A DNA stretch of 64,000 nucleotides from the NCBI RefSeq assembly GCF_012489685.1, contig NC_080046.1, positions 34,559,176 through 34,623,175 of the forward strand, in the 5' to 3' direction. Shown here in pieces: positions 50,601-61,400 of the stretch (position 1 is the stretch's first letter; each line of letters opens with the position of its first letter). This stretch comes from Lotus japonicus (taxonomy: Eukaryota; Streptophyta; Magnoliopsida; Fabales; Fabaceae). The notes below the pieces were generated by a model. The model was not told the origin of the DNA. It did no database searches and was given only the letters and a program-made list of their open reading frames with translations. A program made the position numbers and the translations under genes.

Positions 50601-52368
50601 CCTAAACACCCACATTTAGTTGAGCTCTACGAACTTGCATCACATTCGGTGGAGGAATATCATGAGCTTAAACTTATGGTGGTACAAAAAGACACTTTTT
50701 GTCCATTAGAGAGGAATTTTTCCACTCAAAAGCTACATGTTGGCCTCATTCTCCTTTGGTTCTTTTGTACTTATTTCTTTACAAATCTGCATTTGTAGTA
50801 AGTTTTAATTGAGCTCTACGAAAATTATATCACATACAATGGATTAATAACATCGATATTAAATTTATGTCCTCTCAAAAGCTATTTGTTTGCCTCTTTA
50901 CCCATTTGTCTTACCCTAAACCCTAAACCCTAAAACCTAAACCCTAAACACCCAATTTAGTTGAGCTCTACGAACTTGCATCACATTCGGTAAAGGAATA
51001 TCATGAGCTTAAACTTATGGTAGTACAAAAAGAACTTTTTGTCATTAGAGAGTAATTTCTCCACTCAAAAGTTATATGTTGGCCTCATTCTCCTTTGGTG
51101 CAAATGTACTTATTTCGTTACAATTCTCCATTTGTTGTAAGTTTTAGTTGAGTTCTACGAACTCATATCACATACAATGAATTAATAACATCTATTTTAT
51201 ATTTATGTCCTCTCAAAAGCTATACGTTGGCCTCTTTATACTTTTTTCCTACTCTAAACCCTAAACCTAAACCCTAAACACCCACATTTAGTTGAGCTCT
51301 ACGAACTTGCATCACATTCGGTGGAGGAATATCATGAGCTTAAACTTATGGTGGTACAAAAAGACACTTTTTGTCATTAGAGAGGAATTTTTCCACTCAA
51401 AAGCTACATGTTGGCCTCATTCTCCTTTGGTTCTTTTGTACTTATTTCTTTACAAATCTGCATTTGTAGTAAGTTTTAATTGAGTCTACGAAATTATATC
51501 ACATACAATGGATTAATAACATCGATATTAAATTTATGTCCTCTCAAAAGCTATTTGTTTGCCTCTTTACCCATTTGTCTTACCCTAAACCCTAAACCCT
51601 AAAATCTAAACCCTAAACACCCATATTTAGTTAGCTCTACGAACTTGCATCACATTCGGTAAAGGAATATCATGAGCTTAAACTTATGGTAGTACAAAAA
51701 GACACTTTTTGTCATTAGAGAGTAATTTCTCCACTCAAAAGTTATATGTTGGCCTCATTCTCCTTTGGTGCAAATGTACTTATTTCGTTACAATTCTCCA
51801 TTTGTTGTAATTTTAGTTGAGTTCTACGAACTCATATCACATACAATGAATTATAACATCTATTTTATATTTATGTCCTCTCAAAAGCTATACGTTGGCC
51901 TCTTTATACTTTTTTCCTACTCTAAACCCTAAACCTAAACCCTAAACACCCACATTTAGTTGAGCTCTACGAACTTGCATCACATTCGGTGGAGGAATAT
52001 CATGAGCTTAAACTTATGGTGGTACAAAAGACACTTTTTGTCATTAGAGAGGAATTTTTTCCACTCAAAAGCTACATGTTGGCCTCATTCTCCTTTGGTT
52101 CTTTTGTACTTATTTCTTTACAAATCTGCATTTGTAGTAAGTTTTAATTGAGCTCTACGAAATTATATCACATACAATGGATTAATAACATCGATATTAA
52201 ATTTATGTCCTCTCAAAAGCTATTTGTTTGCCTCTTTACCCATTTGTCTTACCCTAAACCCTAAACCCTAAAATCTAAACCCTAAACACCATTTAGTTGA
52301 GCTCTACGAACTTGCATCACATTCGGTAAAGGAATATCATGAGCTTAAACTTATGGTAGTACAAAAAG
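38621..52368 (+). repeat. Homogeneous A/B dimer array
   Basis: About 20 dimers with a period of 664-673 bp; A monomers start at 38621, 39294, 40621, 41285, 41951, 42616 and onward to 51960. Copies differ mainly in the number of CCCTAAA units, CACCCATATTTAGGTTAG versus CACCCAATTTAG, and single-base indels. This is the most uniform part of the window. Confidence 0.92.
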
Positions 52369-52468
52369 NNNNNNNNNNNNNNNNNNNNNNNNNNNNNNNN
52401 NNNNNNNNNNNNNNNNNNNNNNNNNNNNNNNNNNNNNNNNNNNNNNNNNNNNNNNNNNNNNNNNNNNN
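52369..52468. other. Assembly gap (100 N)
   Basis: Exactly 100 N, a conventional placeholder for a gap of unknown size. Satellite orientation and subfamily both change across it. Confidence 0.99.
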
Positions 52469-55400
52469 AAAGGAGAGTGATGCCAACATATATCTTTTGA
52501 GTGGAGAAAGTACTCTCTAATGACAAAAAGTGTCTTGTTGTACCACAATAAGTTTAAGCTCATGATATTGCTCCACCGAATGTGATGCAAGTTCGTAGAG
52601 CTCAACTAAATGTGGGTGTTTAGGGTTTAGGGTTTAGGGTTTAGAGTTGGACAAAAGGATAAGAGGCCAACATATAGCTTTTGAGAGGACATAAATTTGA
52701 AATCGATGTTATTAATCCATTGTATGTCTTGAGTTCGTAGAGCTCAATTGAAACTTACTAGAAATGGAGAATTGTAACGAAATAAGTTCGGTAGAACCAA
52801 AGGAGAATGAGGCCAACATATAGCTTTTGAGTGGAGAAATTACTCTCTAATGACAAAACGTGTCTTGTCGTACCACAATAAGTTTAAGCTCATGATATTG
52901 CTCCACCGAATGTGATGCAAGTTCGTAGAGCTCAACTAAATGTGGGTGTTTAGAGTTTAGGGTTTAGGGTTTATGGTAGGACAAAAGGATAAAGAGGCCA
53001 ACATAAGCTTTTGAGAGGACATAAATTTAAATCGATGTTATTATCCATTGTATTCAGACGATTCGTAGAGGCTCACTGAAACTTTACTAATAGAGAAATT
53101 AAACGAAATAAGTCGGTAGAACCAAAGGAGAGTGATGCCAACATATATTTTTGAGTGGAGAAAGTACTCTCTAATGACAAAAAGTGTCTTGTTGTACCAC
53201 AATAAGTTTAAGCTCATGATATTGCTCCACGAATGTGATGCAAGTTCGTAGAGCTCACTAAATGTGGGTGTTTAGGGTTTAGGGTTTAGGGTTTAGAGTT
53301 GGACAAAAGGATAAAGAGGCCAACATATAGCTTTTGAGAGGACATAAATTTGAAATCGATGTTATTAATCCATTGTATGTCATGAGTTCGTAGAGCTCAA
53401 TTGAAACTTACTAGAAATGGAGAATTGTAACGAAATAAGTTCGGTAGAACCAAAGGAGAATGAGGCCAACATATAGCTTTTGAGTGGAGAATTACTCCTC
53501 TAATGACAAAAAGTGTCTTGTTGTACCACAATAAGTTTAAGCTCATGATATTGCTCCACCAATGTGATGCAAGTTCGTAGAGCTCAAAATGTGGGTGTTT
53601 AGGTTTAGGGTTTAGGGTTATGGTAGGACAAAGGATAAAGAGGCCAATATAGCTTTGAGAGGACATAATTTAAATCGATGTTATTAATCCATTGATGTCA
53701 TGAGTTCGTAGACTCAATGAAACTTACTAGAATGGAGAATTGTAACGAAATAGTCGGTAGAACCAAAGAGAATGAGGCAACATATAGCTTTTGAGTGAGA
53801 AATTACTCTCTAATGACAAAAAGTGTCTTGTTGTACCACAATAAGTTTAAGCTCATGATATTGCTCCACCGAATTTCTTAGTAATGCAAGTTCGTTAAAA
53901 AGAAGCTCATATGCTACCGAATGTGGGTGTGCTATATGTGGGTTTAGGGTTTAGGGTTTAGGGTTTAGGTTGGACAAAAGTATAAAGAGGCCAACATATA
54001 GCTTTTGAGAGGACATAAATTTGAAATCGATGTTATTAATCTATTGTATGTCATGAGTTCGTAGAGCTCAATTGAAACTTACTAGAAATGGAGAATTGTA
54101 ACGAAATAGTTCGGTAGAACCAAAGGAGAATGAGGCCAACATATAGCTTTTGAGTGGAGAAATTACTCTCTAATGACAAAAAGTGTCTTGTTGTACCACA
54201 ATAAGTTTAAGCCCATTGTATTCCTCCACAAATGTGATGCAAGTTCTTAGAGCTCAACGAAATGTGGGTGTTTCGGGTTTAGGGTTTAGGGTTTATGGTA
54301 GGACAAAAGGATAAAGAGGCCAACATATAGCTTTTAGAGGACATAAATTTAAAATCGATGTTATTAATCCATTGTATGTTAGACGAGTTCGTAGAGCTCA
54401 ACTGAAACTTACTACAAATAGAGAATTGTAACGAAATAAGTACGGTAGAACCAAAGGAGAGTGATGCCAACATATATCTTTTGAGTGGAGAAAGTTCTCT
54501 CTAATGACAAAAAGTGTCTTGTTGTACCACAATAAGTTTAAGCTCATGATATTGCTCCACCGAATGTGATGCAAGTTCGTAGAGCTCAACCAAATGTGGG
54601 TGTTTAGGGTTTAGGGTTTAGGGTTTAGAGTTGGACAAAACTATAAAGAGGCCAACATATAGCTTTTGAGAGGACATAAATTTGAAATCGATGTTATTAA
54701 TCTATTGTATGTCATGAGTTCGTAGAGCTTAATTGAAACTTACTAGAAATGGAGAATTGTAACGAAATAAGTTCGGTGAACCAAAGGAGAATGAGGCCAA
54801 CATATATAGCTTTTGAGTGGAGAAATTACTCTCTAATGACAAAAAGTGTTTGTTGTACCACAATAAGTTTAAGCTCATGATATTGCTCCACCGAATGTGA
54901 TGCAAGTTCGTAGAGCTCAACTAAATGTGGGTGTTTAGGGTTTTAGGGTTTAGAGTTGGACAAAAGGATACAGAGGCCAACATATAGCTTTTGAGAGGAC
55001 ATAAATTTGAAATCGATGTTATTAATCCATTGTATGTCATGAGTTTGTAGAGCTCAATTGAAACTTACTAGAAATGGAGAATTGTAACGAATAAGTTCGG
55101 TAAAACCAAAGGAGAATGAGGCCAACATATAGCTTTTGAGTGGAGAAATTACTCTCTAATGACAAAAAGTGTCTTGTTGTACCACAATAAGTTTAAGCTC
55201 ATTATATTCCTCCACCAAATGTGATGCAAGTTCGTAGAGCTCAATTAAATGTGGGTGTTTCGGGTTTAGGGTTTAGGGTTTAGGTAGGACAAAAGGATAA
55301 AGAGGCCAACATATAGCTTTTGAGAGGACATAAATTTAAAATCGATGTTATTTATCCATTGTATGTCATGAGTTCGTAGAGCTCAATTGAAACTTACTAG

Positions 55401-58400
55401 AAATGGAGAACTGTAACGTAATAAGTTCGGTAGAACCAAATGAGAATGAGGCCAACATATAGCTTTTGAGTGGAGAAATTACTCTCTAATGACAAAAAGT
55501 GTCTTGTTGTACCACAATAAGTTTAAGCCCATTGTATTCCTCCATCAAATTTGATGCAAGTTCTTAGAGCTCAACGAAATGTGGGTGTTTCGGGTTTAGG
55601 GTTTAGGGTTTATGGTAGGACAAAAGGATAAAGAGGCCAACATATAGCTTTTGAGAGGACATAAATTTAAAATCGATGTTATTAATCCATTGTATGTCAG
55701 ACGAGTTCGTAGAGCTCAACTGAAACTTACTACAAATAGAGAATTGTAAAGAAATAAGTACGGTAGAACCAAAGGAGAGTGATGCCAACATATATCTTTT
55801 TAGTGGAGAAAGTTCTCTCTAATGACAAAAAGTGTCTTGTTGTGCCACAATAAGTTTAAGCTCATGATATTGCTCCACCGAATGTGATGCAAGTTCGTAG
55901 AGCTCAACTAAATGTGGGTGTTTAGGGTTTAGGGTTTAGGGTTTAGAGTTGGACAAAAGTATAAAGAGGCCAACATATAGCTTTTGAGAGGACATAAATT
56001 TGAAATCGATGTTATTAATCTATTGTATGTCATGAGTTCGTAGAGCTCATTGAAACTTACTAGAAATGGAGAATTGTAACGAAATAAGTTCGGTAGAACC
56101 AAAGGAGAATGAGGCCAACATATAGCTTTTGAGTGGAGAAATTACTCTGTAATGACAAAAAGTGTATTGTTGTACCACAATAAGTTTAAGCTCATGATAT
56201 TGCTCCACCGAATGTGATGCAAGTTCGTAGAGCTCAACTAAATGTGGTGTTTAGGGTTTAGGGTTTAGGGTTTCGAGTTGGACAAAAGTATAAAGAGGCC
56301 AACATATAGCTTTTGAGAGGACATAAATTTGAAATCGATGTTATTAATCCATTGTATGTCATGAGTTCGTAGAGCTCAATTGAAACTTACTAGAAATGGA
56401 GAATTGTAACGAAATAAGTTCGGTAGAACCAAATGAGAATGAGCCAACATATAGCTTTTGAGTGGAGAAATTACTCTCTAATGACAAAAAGTGTCTTGTT
56501 GTACCACAATAAGTTTAAGCTCATTATATTCCTCCACCAAATGTGATGCAAGTTCGTAGAGCTCAATTAAATGTGGGTGTTTAGGTTTAGGGTTTAGGGT
56601 TTAGGGTAGGACAAAAGGATAAAGAGGCCAACATATAGCTTTTGAGAGGACATAAATTTAAAATCGATGTTATTTATCCATTGTATGTCATGAGTTCGTA
56701 GAGCTCAATTGAAACTTACTAGAAATGGAGAACTGTAACGTAATAAGTTCGGTAGAACCAAATGAGAATGAGGCCAACATATAGCTTTTGAGTGGAGAAA
56801 TTACTCTCTAATGACAAAAAGTGTCTTGTTGTACCACAATAAGTTTAAGCTCATTATATTCCTCCAGCAAATGTGATGCAAGTTCGTAGAGCTCAATTAA
56901 ATGTGGGTGTTTCGGGTTTAGGGTTTAGGGTTAGGGACAAAAGGATAAAGAGGCCAACATATAGCTTTTGAGAGGACATAAATTTAAAATCGATGTTATT
57001 TATCCATTGTATGTCATGAGTTCGTAGAGCTCAATTGAAACTTACTAGAAATGGAGAACTGTAACGTAATAAGTTCGGTAGAACCAAATGAGAATGAGGC
57101 CAACATATAGCTTTTGAGTGGAGAAATTACTCTCTAATGACAAAAAGTGTCTTGTTGTACCACAATAAGTTTAAGCCCATTGTATTCCTCCACCAAATGT
57201 GATGCAAGTTCTTAGAGCTCAACGAAATGTGGGTGTTTCGGGTTTAGGGTTTAGGGTTTATGGTAGGACAAAAGGATAAAGAGGCCAACATATAGCTTTT
57301 GAGAGGACATAAATTTAAAATCGATGTTATTAATCCATTGTATGTCAGACGAGTTCGTAGAGCTCAACTGAAACTTACTACAAATAGAGAATTGTAACGA
57401 AATAAGTACGGTAGAACCAAAGGAGAGTGATGCCAACATATATCTTTTGAGTGGAGAAAGTTCTCTCTAATGACAAAAAGTGTCTTGTTGTACCACAATA
57501 AGTTTAAGCTCATGATATTGCTCCACCGAATGTGATGCAAGTTCGTAGAGCTCAACTAAATGTGGGTGTTTAGGGTTTAGGGTTTAGGGTTTAGAGTTGG
57601 ACAAAAGTATAAAGAGGCCAACATATAGCTTTTGAGAGGACATAAATTTGAAATCGATGTTATTAATCTATTGTATGTCATGAGTTCGTAGAGCTCAATT
57701 GAAACTTACTAGAAATGGAGAATTGTAACGAAATAAGTTCGGTAGAACCAAAGGAGAATGAGGCCAACATATAGCTTTTGAGTGGAGAAATTACTCTCTA
57801 ATGACAAAAAGTGTCTTGTTGTACCACAATAAGTTTAAGCTCATTATATTCCTCCACCAAATGTGATGCAAGTTCTAGAGCTCAACTAAATGTGGGTGTT
57901 TCGGGTTTAGGGTTTAGGGTTTAGGTAGGACAAAAGGATAAAGAGGCCAACATATAGCTTTTGAGAGGACATAAATTTAAAATCGATGTTATTAATCCAT
58001 TGTATGTCAAGAGTTCGTAGAGCTCAACTGAAACTTACTACAAATAGAGAATTGTAACGAAATAAGTACGGTAGAACCAAAGAGAATGATGCCAACATAT
58101 ATCTTTTGAGTGGAGAAATTCTCTCTAATGACAAAAAGTGTCTTGTTGTACCACAATAAGTTTAAGCTCATGATATTGCTCCACCGAATGTGATGCAAGT
58201 TCGTAGAGCTCAACTAAATGTGGGTGTTTAGGGTTTAGGGTTTAGGGTTTAGGTTGGACAAAAGATAAAGAGGCCAACATATAGCTTTTGAGAGGACATA
58301 AATTTGAAATCGATGTTATTAATCATTGTATGTCATGAGTTCGTAGAGCTCAATTGAAACTTACTAGAAATGGAGAATTGTAACGAAATAAGTTCGGTAG

Positions 58401-61400
58401 AACCAAAGAGAATGAGGCCAACATATAGCTTTTGAGTGGAGAAATTACTCTCTAATGACAAAAAGTGTCTTGTTGTACCACAATAAGTTTAAGCTCATTA
58501 TATTCCTCCACCAAATGTGATGCAAGTTCTAGAGCTCAATAAATGTGGGTGTTTCGGGTTTAGGGTTTAGGGTTTAGGTAGGACAAAAGGATAAAGAGGC
58601 CAACATATAGCTTTTGAGAGGACATAAATTTAAAATCGATGTTATTATCCATTGTATGTCATGAGTTCGTAGGCTCAATTGAAACTTACTAGAAATGGAG
58701 AACTGTAACGTAATAAGTTCGGTAGAACCAAAGAGAATGAGGCCAACATATAGCTTTTGAGTGGAGAAATTACTCTCTAATGACAAAAAGTGTCTTGTTG
58801 TACCACAATAAGTTTAAGCCCATTGTATTCCTCCACAAATGTGATGCAAGTTCTTAGAGCTCAACAAATGTGGGTGTTTCGGGTTTAGGGTTTAGGGTTT
58901 AGGTAGGACAAAAGGATAAAGAGGCCAACATATAGCTTTTGAGAGGACATAAATTTAAAATCGATGTTATTAATCCATTGTATGTCAGACGAGTTCGTAG
59001 AGCTCAACTGAAACTTACTACAAATAGAGAATTGTAAAGAAATAAGTACGGTAGAACCAAAGGAGAGTGATGCCAACATATATCTTTTTAGTGGAGAAAG
59101 TTCTCTCTAATGACAAAAAGTGTCTTGTTGTGCCACAATAAGTTTAAGCTCATGATATTGCTCCACCGAATGTGATGCAAGTTCGTAGAGCTCAACTAAA
59201 TGTGGGTGTTTAGGGTTTAGGGTTTAGGGTTTAGAGTTGGACAAAAGTATAAAGAGGCCAACATATAGCTTTTGAGAGGACATAAATTTGAAATCGATGT
59301 TATTAATCTATTGTATGTCATGAGTTCGTAGAGCTCAATTGAAACTTACTAGAAATGGAGAATTGTAACGAAATAAGTTCGGTAGAACCAAAGGAGAATG
59401 AGGCCAACATATAGCTTTTGAGTGGAGAAATTACTCTGTAATGACAAAAAGTGTATTGTTGTACCACAATAAGTTTAAGCTCATGATATTGCTCCACCGA
59501 ATGTGATGCAAGTTCGTAGAGCTCAACTAAATGTGGGTGTTTAGGGTTTAGGGTTTAGGGTTTCGAGTTGGACAAAAGTATAAAGAGGCAACATATAGCT
59601 TTTGAGAGGACATAAATTTGAAATCGATGTTATTAATCCATTGTATGTCATGAGTTCGTAGAGCTCAATTGAAACTTACTAGAAATGGAGAATTGTAACG
59701 AAATAAGTTCGGTAGAACCAAATGAGAATGAGGCCAACATATAGCTTTTGAGTGGAGAAATTACTCTCTAATGACAAAAAGTGTCTTGTTGTACCACAAT
59801 AAGTTTAAGCTCATTATATTCCTCCACCAAATGTGATGCAAGTTCGTAGAGCTCAATTAAATGTGGGTGTTTAGGTTTAGGGTTTAGGGTTTAGGGTAGG
59901 ACAAAAGGATAAAGAGGCCAACATATAGCTTTTGAGAGGACATAAATTTAAAATCGATGTTATTTATCCATTGTATGTCATGAGTTCGTAGAGCTCAATT
60001 GAAACTTACTAGAAATGGAGAACTGTAACGTAATAAGTTCGGTAGAACCAAATGAGAATGAGGCCAACATATAGCTTTTGAGTGGAGAAATTACTCTCTA
60101 ATGACAAAAAGTGTCTTGTTGTACCACAATAAGTTTAAGCTCATTATATTCCTCCAGCAAATGTGATGCAAGTTCGTAGAGCTCAATTAAATGTGGGTGT
60201 TTCGGGTTTAGGGTTTAGGGTAGGACAAAAGGATAAAGAGGCCAACATATAGCTTTTGAGAGGACATAAATTTAAAATCGATGTTATTTATCCATTGTAT
60301 GTCATGAGTTCGTAGAGCTCAATTGAAACTTACTAGAAATGGAGAACTGTAACGTAATAAGTTCGGTAGAACCAAATGAGAATGAGGCCAACATATAGCT
60401 TTTGAGTGGAGAAATTACTCTCTAATGACAAAAAGTGTCTTGTTGTACCACAATAAGTTTAAGCCCATTGTATTCCTCCACCAAATGTGATGCAAGTTCT
60501 TAGAGCTCAACGAAATGTGGGTGTTTCGGGTTTATGGTTTAGGGTTTATGGTAGGACAAAAGGATAAAGAGGCCAACATATAGCTTTTGAGAGGACATAA
60601 ATTTAAAATCGATGTTATTAATCCATTGTATGTCAGACGAGTTCGTAGAGCTCAACTGAAACTTACTACAAATAGAGAATTGTAACGAAATAAGTACGGT
60701 AGAACCAAAGGAGAGTGATGCCAACATATATCTTTTAGTGGAGAAAGTTCTCTCTAATGACAAAAAGTGTCTTGTTGTGCCACAATAAGTTTAAGCTCAT
60801 GATATTGCTCCACCGAATGTGATGCAAGTTCGTAGAGCTCAACTAAATGTGGGTGTTTAGGGTTTAGGGTTTAGGGTTTAGAGTTGGACAAAAGTATAAA
60901 GAGGCCAACATATAGCTTTTGAGAGGACATAAATTTGAAATCGATGTTATTAATCTATTGTATGTCATGAGTTCGTAGAGCTCAATTGAAACTTACTAGA
61001 AATGGAGAATTGTAACGAAATAAGTTCGGTAGAACCAAAGGAGAATGAGGCCAACATATAGCTTTTGAGTGGAGAAATTACTCTCTAATGACAAAAAGTG
61101 TCTTGTTGTACCACAATAAGTTTAAGCTCATTATATTCCTCCACCAAATGTAATGCAAGTTCATAGAGCTCAATTAAATGTGGGTGTTTCGGGTTTAGGG
61201 TTTAGGGTTTAGGGTAGGACAAAAGGATAAAGGGCCAACATATAGCTTTTGAGAGGACATAATTTTAAAATCGATGTTATTTATCCATTGTATGTCATGA
61301 GTTCGTGCTCAATTGAAACTTACTAGAAATGGAGAACTGTAACGTAATAAGTTCGGTAGAACCAAATGAGAATGAGGCCAACATATAGCTTTTAAGTGGA

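Larger units (their letters stand above)
31695..52368 (+). repeat. Satellite array, middle block
   Basis: Same orientation and monomer family as 2881-25019, about 62 monomers. It starts with the rest of the A monomer interrupted by the retrotransposon (GCGGG variant at about 31737), passes through six-monomer repeats up to 38620, then becomes almost uniform A/B dimers up to the assembly gap. No gene is seen. Confidence 0.97.

Noticed and set aside
3178..52151. Dozens of near-identical 63-codon open frames, one per A monomer, also seen diverged in the inverted block
   Set aside because: They start at TTG rather than ATG, occupy the first half of each satellite monomer, and are alike because the array is homogenised. 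B monomers mostly do not keep the frame and the second subfamily changes many residues freely. No domain or signal is recognisable.
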